Below, in pieces: positions 1 through 9,440 of a stretch of 26,463 nt of DNA. A model generated the notes under the pieces. It searched no databases. It saw only the letters and a program-made list of their open reading frames with translations, and was not told the DNA's origin. The stretch lies in NCBI GenBank assembly GCA_001970855.1, contig LSSN01002085.1, positions 1 through 26,463 on the forward strand, given 5' to 3'. How positions within the stretch are numbered: the stretch's first letter is position 1; each line of letters opens with the position of its first letter. Source of the stretch: Smittium culicis. Its lineage: Eukaryota; Kickxellomycota; Harpellomycetes; Harpellales; Legeriomycetaceae. Made by a program: the position numbers and the translations under genes.

Positions 1-2356
1 TGATAAAATCGTGCTTTAATAATACTGGCATTTTTTTACTCCATGTAAAATCTAAATCATACTCATACTATGATCAGTATGTACGAGAGCCTATAATGAC
101 TTTTGTTAGATTTGGAAGACTAGTTGGCTACTTTGCTCCAATAATAATAACCCTCCCATTAATTTTTTTTGGCACAAGAGTTCAGACAAAAGACAATGAG
201 TTATCTGGTGCTATCTGGTGGTATAAGCTTGTTTGTAGGCAGATGTCCCTTGCAGGTCCCACCTTTGTAAAAGTAAAAAATTTTGAATTTTTATTTTATA
301 TTTTTATTAAGCGTTAATTGTACTTTAAGCCGTTTATTGTTAACTTTTTGTCATTTTTTCTTTTTAATTAGCTAAGCCAGTGGGCTTCTACAAGAACCGA
401 CATATTTCCTCCTCAATTCTGTATTGAAATATCTAAACTTCAGTCAGATAACAAACCTCACAGCTTCAGCTTTACAAGGTCTGTGCTTGAGTCCAACTTA
501 CCAGGCGGTAATATAAACCAGATTTTTGAATGGATTGATCCAGTACCGATGGGTGTTGGATCAATTGCTCAAGTTCATAGGGCTAAACTTAACAAAAATA
601 CAATAGATTTAGTAATCGCGTATGCTGAAAACGTAATTCACCAAAATGGTATTGAAAAAATACCTGCAGTTTCTGAATTTGCTTCTATAAAACACAAATA
701 CCCCCAAATTAACTCTACTCAGAATAAAGCTGTAAATAAAATTTTGCTAGAAAACATAAGTTTAGTCAATTTCTTGAGATCAGAAAAAAATGAAGTTGCT
801 GTAAAAATACTCCATCCACGTGTTGACAAGCTAATTAACCGCGACTTACGGATTATGTCTTTCTTTGCGCATCTTATATCTTTACTCCCTACACTAAAAT
901 GGCTTTCTCTTCCTGAAGAAGTTGCTACATTCGGCGAAATGATGAGGACTCAACTAGACCTCCGAATTGAAGGTCAAAATTTTTTACAATTCTCAAATAA
1001 TTTCAATTTTCGCGAAAATGGAAAAAACATTCTCCGTGGATCAGAGATATCCTTCCCAATTCCTATACTATTATTATCTAGCAAAAAGTTCTTAATTGAA
1101 AAGTTCTGTGATGGAGTTTCGATTGACCTTTTTTTAAAAAACACACCATCCTCATTCGATAAAGAAATTTCACGGCTAGGTAAATCTACTTATCTCGACT
1201 ATCTAACTAATTAATGTCCATGCTTTACTTTATAGCCAAATCAGTGTAAAAGATAGTTCAACTTTATTTAATTCTAACTTCAATTTTTATAGGTCTTGAT
1301 TCTTTTATGCGGATGATGATTTTGGATAACTTTATACATTCTGATTTACATCCTGGGAACATACTAGTATCTTTTAAACCGCCAGAGTCTCTACCAAAAC
1401 CCTTGGGAATAATAGCTGAAATAAGAAATATAAAAAGAAAGGTTTTCAGCTATTTTTCTTCTAAAGATTCTGATCCTTCGCACGAAACAGATTTACAAAA
1501 TGATATTAAGAATATAGGTTCCAAGGATTGCTATGAAGATATTTGCGATACAGAGGAAGAAGTAAGCTCAAACCTCCGCAACCTTTCTATGGAAAAAAAT
1601 CCTGATTTATTGCGGAAATACCTAAAGCAGATATATGATGCGGGATATAAACCAAATTTAACATTTTTGGACTGTGGGCTTATTGTTGAGCTAGACGCAA
1701 GGTCTAGACGAAATTTCCTTGACCTTTTTGAAGCTATTAGCAGATTTGATGGTAGACGGGCAGGTGAACTGATTGCCGTCAGGTGTCCACACCCAGAAGA
1801 AGTGCTGAACAAAGACGAATTTGTCGAGAAATTATCAGAGCAAGTTGACGAGATTAAGAAGAACTCGTTGAAATTAGGAACTGTCAGCGCGACGTCAATA
1901 CTGTTGCGGACAATGGACAATGCTAGGCGCCACCATGTGCGACTTGACCACAGTTTTGTGAATTTAGCAGTGGCAATTTTTGTACTTGAGGGGATAGGTC
2001 GCCAGCTCGATAATGACCTTGATCTTCTGAAGGCATCGCTACCAATTCTGCGACAGCTGTTCAGGTCTGAAGCCCAAGCCGGTATCACCAACTTGATGAA
2101 ATCAAGCGACAAACAACAAGCCGATACCACTTCAACTCCAAGTAATGGTCAGACTAGCAGTAATAAGATCGATGGCGTGGATAGCCAAAAAACGACTAAT
2201 GAGTCTGGCCTTGAACTTCATACACAGTTTGATTTGCTAAAGCTGTGGGCATACATCGAAGTTCGCGAGTATTTCAACAATGTTATTAGCAACTGGGGTA
2301 TGGACGACTACGAGTTCTTCGGCGACTTTACGCCATTCGTTTCGTATATTGACTAG
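1..2356 (+). CDS. ADCK2/Cqd1-like ABC1 (UbiB-family) atypical kinase, three visible exons, 5' end probably missing
   Basis: Coding exons are <1-272, 372-1179 and 1293-2356; joined they keep one frame to the TAG at 2354-2356 and give 682 residues counted from ATG 96. The frame is open upstream to base 1, so the true start may lie outside. Seen in order: a hydrophobic segment (GYFAPIIITLPLIFF), the family motif region KLSQWASTR across the exon 1/2 junction, an alanine-rich-loop equivalent (PMGVGSIAQVHRA), the VAVK lysine after an insert of about 65 residues, LPEEVATF and QLDLRIE, VSIDLFLK, the catalytic loop HSDLHPGN, and a metal-binding DCG. The region LDHSFVNLAVAIFVLEGIGR matches the ADCK2 C-terminal region better than ADCK1/5 or COQ8. 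Known of the family: inner mitochondrial membrane proteins affecting coenzyme Q distribution. Odd: the KxGQ glycine is serine. It converges on the gene at 2893-4509. Confidence 0.88.
273..371 (+). other. Spliceosomal intron 1 of the ADCK2-like gene
   Basis: The intron is 99 nt, begins GTAAAA and ends TTAG. It joins GPTFVK to LSQWASTRTD in phase 0, restoring a continuous UbiB-family motif. A TTAAC branch-point-like sequence lies near 340. Reading through instead gives a stop at about 315, so removal is required for the conserved protein. Confidence 0.88.
1180..1292 (+). other. Spliceosomal intron 2 of the ADCK2-like gene
   Basis: The intron is 113 nt, begins GTAAAT and ends TTATAG, with a CTAAC branch-point-like sequence at 1274-1278. 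Splicing within a glycine codon (G|GT) joins EISRLG to LDSFMRMM, the expected run into the catalytic loop HSDLHPGN. The unspliced frame stops at 1212-1214. Confidence 0.9.
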
Positions 2357-2892
2357 AACGTTTGCCTATTTGCTAGATCAATATCTTCATTTATACTTTT
2401 ATATTTATTGAAAGTGAGTGTAGTTTTTTTTTCTTTTTCGTAAACTGGTAAAACTTTAGATTGTATAGACTTTAAGTAATGAATAACATTATTTATTCTT
2501 GATTAGATACTTGTATTAGCGTTTTTTTTTATCAAAAATAAGTTTAAAAATAAAGATAAAAAGGCATTCTTGTTTCGATATAAAAATTTTCGGTAAAGTT
2601 TTTATTGATAATAAACTAGCGCTAGAATTTGTAACTAAAAAAAAAAATTTTCATCTTTGATAAAAAAAAACACATTGCGAGGGAAGGGGAAGGGTAATTG
2701 ATTAGGCAATAACGTTATTATAGTACGCAATGCGAAAGGCTGCAGTAATTACTTGGAATACAAGATGAACGGGCAACAAATGATGCTCTGGCTTAGGTAT
2801 AGCCTATTTGATAATAGGTTTGAAGCTAGATTTGCCCTATAAAAAAAATGCTGAGAAAAAATACTAATTGAGAAAAGTGACCCACTATATCA
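2357..2892. other. Convergent intergenic region (3' UTRs)
   Basis: This 536-bp A+T-rich gap separates two genes that face each other. It contains several AATAAA-like strings (for example near 2548) that could serve polyadenylation on either strand, and poly-A and poly-T runs. There is no ORF of note. A slightly richer patch, about 2675-2840, has no match I can identify. Confidence 0.6.
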
Positions 2893-4509
2893 CTAAAACA
2901 GGACTAGAGAAGATTGCTTATATTGGTTGAAATTTGGAGATGGTAGGAAATCCAGACTGTTGATAAAGTGGTTGATATCATCAGATTCGTTTTTGAAGGT
3001 ATTGAATTTTTTATCAAACTCTTTAGACGAAACCAAAGAGCTGTAGTCAGAGTAAAAAGAGGACTCGAGCATTTCATCAAAGTATTCAGATGTTACAGTG
3101 TCTGCCCAAGAGCTTGTATCAGTAGATGTTGAATAAGAATCGTTGCATGTTAAAGAATCGGAATGAATTGATGAGCTTGGGGAGTTTAAATAGTGATCAA
3201 GTTGTGGTTTTGGAGTATCGAGATCTTGAAGATGGTGAGATCCAGGCTGTGATATAGTTGCGCCTAAAGAGTCTAGGGAAAGGCCGATTGAAGTAATAAT
3301 ATCCTCGAGAGCTTTTGAATTTGGAACTTGTAAAGAATCAAACGCGACGACAAGAGAGTTGTTAGTTTTTGGATCAAGAACATAAGTAACCTTTATGTTA
3401 ACTTTAGAAAGGTACAATATCAAAGATTTCATATTGCTTAAATGGTATTTTAAATTTTCTTCAGATTTAGAAAATAGGGATTCAATGTCAGTAGTAGTAG
3501 ATTCACAAGCGTTATGAGTTGAAGGAATAAAGTTTGGTAAAGAGGAAGTCAGTGGTAAACTCATGGTTACACAGTCACTTGGAACTTTGGTATTTTGAAT
3601 ATAGATTTGGTCATTACTTTGGGTAGGGGAAAGAGAATAATTTTCTTGTAAAATCTTGAGTAAGAAATTAGAAAGTCGAAATAGAAATTTGTAAAAGTAA
3701 TTCAACAGACCTTGGTAAACGAGCCCTAGAGCTTTTTTAGAGGAAAGAAATAGAAAGTTTATTAGGGTGGAAGGACAAATACTGAACAGCTCTACAACTT
3801 TATCTAAACGATTGGAGCGATTGATTGTATTAAAATCAAGAAAGGTTTTCGCAGAAGGCTGAGCTTCAGAATAACTAATTTCTACAGGAATAGATCCAAT
3901 GTTGTGGCAATTTAGTAAAATATTGAGCTTTATTGAGCAGAATTTACTCTTATACTTAATTAGATGTTGTTGTTTTGTAAAACGCGAACTTTTTTCATCG
4001 AAAGATTGGTTTTTGGAATAGTTCGAGGAGAAGAATCTTTTAGAAGAAGAATTAAAACTACGGCAGTGTAAGCAGGGATCATTAAATAAAAATAGGTGAT
4101 TGTTTGTAAAAATGCTAGCAGTAACTCTTTTTTTGAACGCGTTGAATTGAATTCTGTTCATAAAGCATTTAGAGCTCTTGTTAGGCATATCATGAAATTC
4201 GTTGGTATCGCGCAAAGAAGATATTCTGCATAATTTAGCACGAGTTTTATATTTGTGGGCAACATTTTCTATTGATGAGCGACAAGATCTAATCCAAAGA
4301 TTCGACAAGAAAAAAATCACGTTTTTAAAATGAAAACCTGCCGGAATATCATAGATTGTCTCTCGAAATTTGCAAAGCTTTGGGTAAAGTGTTTCAGGGC
4401 CTAATGGCATGTAAAAATTATTCTCTACGTTGACTCTAGCATTTTGAGTGAATATATTTTGGGGCTTCGGAAATTTCGTAAAGTTGAAATGGGCTTTATA
4501 GAAAGGCAT
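2893..4509 (-). CDS. Uncharacterised 538-residue protein, Ser-rich acidic C-terminus
   Basis: A single uninterrupted ORF of 538 codons, unlikely by chance at this A+T content, starting at ATG 4507-4509 and with no need for introns. I do not recognise the family. The N-terminus is basic and aromatic (MPFYKAHFNFTKFPKP), followed by MPLGPETLYPKL. A hydrophobic stretch lies at about residues 55-73 and a longer hydrophobic or amphipathic one at about 244-290, either of which could be membrane-associated. A compact-looking part at about 365-418 (VTYVLDPKTNNSLVVAF) may be a folded domain. Residues about 420-495 are rich in Ser, Thr and Asp and probably disordered. The N-terminus could be a mitochondrial presequence, but that is a guess. 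It converges on the ADCK2-like gene; the two are not an operon. It could be lineage-specific. Confidence 0.72.
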   Translation of the reverse strand: MPFYKAHFNFTKFPKPQNIFTQNARVNVENNFYMPLGPETLYPKLCKFRETIYDIPAGFHFKNVIFFLSNLWIRSCRSSIENVAHKYKTRAKLCRISSLRDTNEFHDMPNKSSKCFMNRIQFNAFKKRVTASIFTNNHLFLFNDPCLHCRSFNSSSKRFFSSNYSKNQSFDEKSSRFTKQQHLIKYKSKFCSIKLNILLNCHNIGSIPVEISYSEAQPSAKTFLDFNTINRSNRLDKVVELFSICPSTLINFLFLSSKKALGLVYQGLLNYFYKFLFRLSNFLLKILQENYSLSPTQSNDQIYIQNTKVPSDCVTMSLPLTSSLPNFIPSTHNACESTTTDIESLFSKSEENLKYHLSNMKSLILYLSKVNIKVTYVLDPKTNNSLVVAFDSLQVPNSKALEDIITSIGLSLDSLGATISQPGSHHLQDLDTPKPQLDHYLNSPSSSIHSDSLTCNDSYSTSTDTSSWADTVTSEYFDEMLESSFYSDYSSLVSSKEFDKKFNTFKNESDDINHFINSLDFLPSPNFNQYKQSSLVLF

Positions 4510-5496
4510 TATTAATTAGAATGAAGTAAATAAAAAATTATTACTATATATTCGCGTGTCGTATCAGTCCATGTATTTATAATGATAAAGGTTAGATAAA
4601 TAGGTATAATACTAGCTAAAAGTTAAAAAACAAAAGGGTAAGCCCCTAAAAATTATGCCTTGACTTGATATTAAAGGAAATAATATTACAAAATTTTTTT
4701 TTCATGCTTTTCTCCTTTTAATGATTAATTTGTATAACCTTTCAGAAACACTATGCATTTTTTACGCTATCTTAATTATCCAACTATAATACAACATGAT
4801 ACATCAATAAGGCAATTAAATATTTTATTGGCTATAATTAAATAATTGTCCAATAAATATCCAATTTAAACTAGCTTATCCAATTAGGATTTTTCATAGA
4901 TTTCATGTGTTACACCAGAAAGAGTTAAAAAACATACAAGCCTCCCTCCCTTGTTGGCTATTCACTGCATATAACAACTCTCGCCCATTGGGTAGCTTAG
5001 ATATTTAATTGCCTAATACTATACTTACTGGCCAATATCAATTCTATTTTTATTTGCTATTAGTTTTAGCGAATAGTTGAGTTCAGCAATAGCCCATTTA
5101 AACTTTTTAGGTTATTTATTACACAACTTCTTTTCTTTCCCATTGAATTTATGTAACGCATTTAATTGTCTTTATCTCTGTAGGCGATTATTAGTTAATA
5201 TTACTCTTGGGGAAAACAAATAATAATAAACTTAGTTAGGGGTGCCTATTCGCTTAGTTGGCATTTTGATGAAAGACTTTGATAATTAGTCCTTTCAAAA
5301 TTAAATATTTGTAATCAGTCAATCTTATTATATACACCCCAACCCTTTTTTTAGTGGCTTTTCTCTAAATATACAAATTACCAACCTAAACTTGCTGGCT
5401 TTTGAACATCGGACCCTTATATACATTTCTTTTTTTCTTTCCTTAAAATCCTTTCAAGGACAATTAGTCTAAAAAATTAAAAACGCCTTTTTTCAT
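4510..5496. other. A+T-rich intergenic region with repeat fragments
   Basis: This is the upstream side of the 538-residue ORF and must hold its promoter, but I can point to no specific element. There is no coding ORF. The segment at about 4805-4886 includes a 14-mer (4873-4886) whose perfect reverse complement is at 5856-5869, with weaker similarity on from there. This suggests an old inverted repeat or two copies of an old mobile element in opposite orientation. Confidence 0.45.
4805..4886. repeat. Diverged inverted repeat, arm 1 (partner about 5856-5935)
   Basis: AGCTTATCCAATTA at 4873-4886 is the exact reverse complement of 5856-5869. Beyond it the arms share spaced blocks (TTATTGGA, ATAGC, AATAAA) at lower identity. 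A third, direct-orientation relative of the 5856 arm seems to start near 6231. The origin is not identified. Confidence 0.4.
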
Positions 5497-5690
5497 TTAA
5501 CCCTTTCCCGTTCATCGCTCTATAAAAAAAAATTATTGATTCGTTTATAATATATATCTAAATTTATTATTTGCTCCTATTCTTCAGCAATCCAATACAC
5601 GAGTTAATCTCGGAGTTAGAGTATTTTAGCTGAACATAATTGGTTATATTAGGTAGACCACTTTTGGTCTACCGCACGTGAAAGGGTTAA
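5497..5690. mobile_element. Short piggyBac-like MITE flanked by TTAA
   Basis: A 186-bp unit (5501-5686) is bounded by TTAA at 5497-5500 and 5687-5690. Its ends are inverted: the left reads CCCTTTCCCGT and the right, reverse-complemented, CCCTTTCACGT (10 of 11). The CCC...GGG ends inside TTAA match the piggyBac superfamily. Just inside the right end is a perfect 9-bp-arm hairpin, GGTAGACCA / TGGTCTACC, at 5652-5673. There is no transposase ORF, so it would be non-autonomous. Related interiors occur near 6050-6110 and 7170-7230. Confidence 0.62.
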
Positions 5691-7357
5691 AGTAGCTGAC
5701 ACACCGTTATAAAATTCTTAATTTGATTGGTTTTTTAAATGGGCAATAAATCACAGAAATTTGGAGCTATAAAAACTCGATTAGTGTCACTTGCCAATTT
5801 TTGCAGCTCATCAACACTTTCAGGGGCCAAAACTCTTAAACTTTTTTAAAAATAATAATTGGATAAGCTGAATTAAAATAGTTTATTATTGGATGTAGTA
5901 TATAAAATAGCGAATAAATTATCACCATTGATTGTTAATAATTCAAAATGCCATATGGTTGGCTGGTTTTGACTGCTCAAAAAAAGCCCAACGTCCCCCT
6001 AAGGGTTAATTTAACCCTCTCCCTTCCTGTTTCATTTAAAAAAATGAAGCTAATGATTCATTCATGATATAAAATTAAATTTATTATCTGCTGTAATCTA
6101 CAATAAATTAATAATTGGTTGATTCTAACATCCGTAAATCGGCTAATATACCCGCACGCTTTACAAATTGATTAAATCATATTTTTAGCCCTTTCTGGGG
6201 AAAAAAAACTTATAAATCCTTATTAAACATAGCTGGATAAACAGATAATAGTATTTTATTACTGGATAACCTGTAATCAATAGCTAATTAAGTTAAATAA
6301 ACAATTATGTGATAAACTTAATAGAAGACGGAACTATTTTTTATAGAAACCCCATTTGCTATAACGATTTAGTATAAGCTATTGGTTGTATCATATAATT
6401 TTTTTTCCCACGGAAAATTTATTTACACAGTAATAAAAAGTATCAAAAACTAATTACAAGTATCGGATAATTCTTTCGATGATAAATTCAATAAGATTTA
6501 AAAATATAAGCTATGTTGCTAAGTAGGAAAAGTTCTACTCCTCGAAATAATCTCCTATATTTATTTATCAACTTTCCACATGACTGGATTATTTTTGCGG
6601 ATCAAAAAATACCAACCGCCTCCGAAAAGCATAAAAATCATTCCCATATTATATATAACCAATAAACACTATTCAATTTTTATACATATTTTGAGAGAAA
6701 TAAAAATGAAAAATTCTTAACCCTTGGCTCGTTTATTTATTGTACCCTTTACCGTCTGTAGAAAGGAAATCCACCCTTATAGAATTTGGTGAACAACCAA
6801 ATTCTAATTCGAAATAATTATCAATGCGAATGACTGGACACGGTTTCCTATGAGATTTTCACCTGAATCCAGGTTCCTCCGCATTAATTATTAACTAATA
6901 ATCTCCGAATATTAAATTGCGCTAGAGCAGGTGGAGAATTATTATACAGGTTAGGCTGAAATAAAGAAATTAAAATGATTTATAAATATGTTGCTAAATC
7001 CACTTTAGGAAAAGGCGTTTTTTTTTTTGGCAAATTATTTTAAATCTCGATTTACTATTTATTATATTTTATAAATATTGGAAGCATTATAATAAGAAAA
7101 ACTATATAAAACAAAGTCAAAAAAAATTAGCTCGGGCAAAAATATTCCGTCCAATTCTCTTTGAAACCTTTATTTTTATGATTCGTTTATGACTCATGAG
7201 AAAGTTTATTATTTGCTGTAATTTTTCATTACTTCTCAAGACCTAGAAATTAAAATTTTAATTATACACAGTTGGCTATATTTAATAGGTCAAAAAAAGT
7301 CTACTGTCCATGAAAGGGTTAATTATTTTAAATTTTAATTTATTTTTATTATTTAAT
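5691..7357. other. A+T-rich intergenic region with relics of the TTAA-flanked repeat
   Basis: There is no coding ORF. TTAA-bounded termini recur: GGGTTAA ending at 6009, immediately followed by TTAACCCTCTCCC at 6011, TTAACCCTT at 6717, and CATGAAAGGGTTAA ending at 7322. Near 6050-6110 and 7170-7230 are interiors resembling the 5501-5686 element (GATTCRTTYAT followed by TTTATTATYTGCT). These are probably decayed members of one MITE family, but I cannot pair their ends confidently. Confidence 0.45.
5856..5935. repeat. Diverged inverted repeat, arm 2 (partner about 4805-4886)
   Basis: TAATTGGATAAGCT at 5856-5869 is the exact reverse complement of 4873-4886, and resemblance fades over the next 60-70 bp. 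A similar direct-orientation block follows AGCTGGATAA at about 6231. Confidence 0.4.
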
Positions 7358-7362
7358 AGTAC
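7358..7362. repeat. Left target-site duplication of the Gypsy element (AGTAC)
   Basis: AGTAC here is repeated at 18511-18515, immediately outside the other LTR. The final C may belong to the LTR, since C also precedes the second LTR copy at 18160, so the duplication is 4 or 5 bp. Confidence 0.75.
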
Positions 7363-8530
7363 AATTTTATTTAAATTGTAACTTTTACCCGAAGGCAATA
7401 CGTAATAATTTACTCACTAGTTAAAAGTATTTTTATTGGAAAAATATTATCTGCAAAAAAAAAAAACTGCCTTCATCTTTTCCCTTCCACTCCTTCTTAT
7501 ACCTTTTTTTTCCTAGACACTTCGTAATATAAATTTATACAAGGTAATAACCTTATCGAAATTAATAAATATAATAATAAATTTTAAGTACAAATAAAGA
7601 ATTGTTGTACCCAACAATGAATAATCTTTAATAATGCATTCCATTATATAAGAAATGCTTGAAACAATGATTACATAATCACATATTGTGTTTGCGTAAT
7701 CCATTGTTACTGTTGCGAAACACGCAGGTAATAAGTGTGGAAACAACAAATGCGTGCGTTATTGTTGAATAAATTAGTGTGCAACATGTTCCCAAATATT
7801 AAATGCTTCAGAGTTATATTAATACTATATTATTGTTTATATTGATATTATATTGTTGTATTGCCGCTATTATAATAGTAGCATTTTGATATAAAGTATT
7901 CTTCTACTAAAAAATATCGTTAGTAAAGCGTATTCACACACAAAGTATGAATACGAAAGGTATAAAAACAGCCTTGATTGCTTTAAATTTCACGTTATCT
8001 TTTTAAGCTTAAAAAGGTCATATAAAAAATAAATAAAAGGAATATGATTCCAACTAAAACCAATATACAAAACAATATTTATATTCAGTCACTTAATAAT
8101 TCATAAAGTAGAAATTTGGCTAAAGTAATAAACAAATATTACGCACTGTGATTACATAGTCGTAACATTACAAAGTGTCCTAAAACGAGCTATTTATAAT
8201 AGCTTATATAACTGCAGTTATGAATTGTTTTATCTAACACTATTTTTATATAAATCAAAAGGTTTTTCCCAATTTGGGATTTTTCATCTTTTTTTTGAAT
8301 TAGTTTCTACTTACCTTTATCCTATCTATCTATTCTTAAAAAATATTCAATCTTTTACACTTAGTTAGGCTAATAACATCTGTAGGCCTAAAAGTACAAA
8401 TATAATAAACAGTGGATATTACAGAATAATTATGTGCTTAAACTAAATGCATAAACTATGAAAGCATAAATGAAGCCGCTTTATGCACCGATATTAATGA
8501 AAAAAAGAAGTCGCGATTCCGAATTCAACA
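7363..8530 (-). repeat. 3' LTR of the Gypsy element, split by a solo LTR
   Basis: Segments 7363-7602 and 8428-8530 together align end to end with 18161-18510. The first segment differs from its partner at only about six positions plus a poly-A length change; the second differs at about 19 of 103. The LTR reads TGTTGAATTC at its 5' end on the minus strand, next to a purine-rich tract at 8531-8541. Confidence 0.85.
7603..8423 (+). mobile_element. Solo-LTR-like insertion inside the Gypsy 3' LTR
   Basis: An 821-bp segment is absent from the other LTR copy. It begins TGTTGTACCC and ends TTACA, and is flanked by GAAT (7599-7602 and 8424-8427), or AGAAT if the last A is counted as target. The empty site is preserved in the partner LTR near 18403. 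TGTTG...CA termini with a 4-5 bp duplication suit an LTR left behind by recombination. It has a TATA-like run (TATAAAAA near 7969) and AATAAA strings near 8030, but no coding capacity. Orientation is inferred from these signals only. The parent family is unknown. Confidence 0.75.
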
Positions 8531-9097
8531 CATTCTTCCTTAAATGATTCATCTCCTCTGCGAAGGCAGTATTGTATCAACTTTGACACATGGAAATCGC
8601 GATGCCGGTTTTTCTCGTCCTTTATTTTTTATACATTTTTGAAAGTTTTAAACATAACACTATCTTTGTTTTTGATTAAGGATTTGATTCGGTATACAAG
8701 GAATGTATATACTGAAATATGTTTCAAAAAAAAAAAACTATTTTTTTTATCTAAGAATTTTTGAATTAAAGGTTATAATATAAATAATGATTCAAGTTTA
8801 AATCAAATTTTTAGCTCTGAGAATTTATGAGTTTTAAGTTTCATATTTACTTTTTACTCTTATTTCGATGCTATTTATTTTTTTATTTAAACTATAGTAT
8901 TAATTTAATTATAAAAGATAAAACTAACTAGAATTTTAGAGCAAACTAAAGGTTCTCTGAGTTTAAAAAATATATATTATTGGTTTCTAACTATTTTTGT
9001 GTCTATTCTAAGTTAATAAGTTTCGTACTGTCTCGTTATTTTTATTTATTTTTCTCTTGAAGTTTTATTGAATTAAAAATATTCTGATCTTCTTTGT
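8531..9097 (-). other. 3' non-coding part of the Gypsy element, left of the DIRS insertion
   Basis: About 570 bp lie between the Gypsy 3' LTR and the DIRS left end, with no ORF. A minus-strand purine tract, 8531-8541, abuts the LTR and is the candidate polypurine tract. Its continuation on the other side of the DIRS element would be 13355-13550. Confidence 0.6.
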
Positions 9098-9298
9098 GTA
9101 ATAATTAATCGAGCTCTTTAGAGCGAATATTAATTTATATTATACGAGAAGGGGAGACATATTAAGTGTCACCATCATATTGGATAATACTAAACCGAAA
9201 ATTAAAAACCAATAAAAATAAAGTGAAATAAAATGAGCTAATAAAAATTTTATACTATAGAATGTAAAGTACGCGTTAGTGTTATCCTTATCATCTTT
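9098..9298 (-). repeat. DIRS 3' inverted terminal repeat with 41-nt outer extension
   Basis: 9139-9298 is the inverted copy of 13192-13354, with shared blocks such as AATGTAAAGTAC, TTATCCTTATCATCTTT and AAGTGAAATAAAATGA. Bases 9098-9138 have no counterpart in the other repeat. They are complementary to the internal region (arms 9099-9167 and 9331-9399, five differences in 69, all transitions). A longer outer end on the 3' repeat is known from Dictyostelium DIRS-1. Confidence 0.9.
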
Positions 9299-9330
9299 AG
9301 GCAAAGGTAATTGGGTATTGGGTGGGTGGG

Positions 9331-9431
9331 ACTTAATATGTCTCCTCTTTTCATATAATATAAATTAATATTCGCTCTAAAGAGCTTGGTTAATTATTAC
9401 ATTATACTTCAGAGGATGAGACATATTAAGT
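9331..9431 (-). repeat. DIRS internal complementary region (ICR)
   Basis: 9331-9399 is the reverse complement of the left end (9099-9167), and 9401-9431 of the right end (13324-13354, one mismatch in 31). Read on the minus strand, the region is therefore 13354 end joined to 9098 end, exactly the circle junction proposed to template completion of DIRS ends. It lies just downstream of the recombinase stop codon. Confidence 0.92.
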
Positions 9432-9440
9432 TACTCCAAA

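Noticed and set aside
96..317. A free-standing 73-codon ORF
   Set aside because: Its first 59 codons are exon sequence of the ADCK2-like gene; the rest reads into intron 1.
7513..7749. 78-codon minus-strand ORF
   Set aside because: It spans the junction of the Gypsy LTR and the solo LTR, has no family features and is an accident of the insertion.
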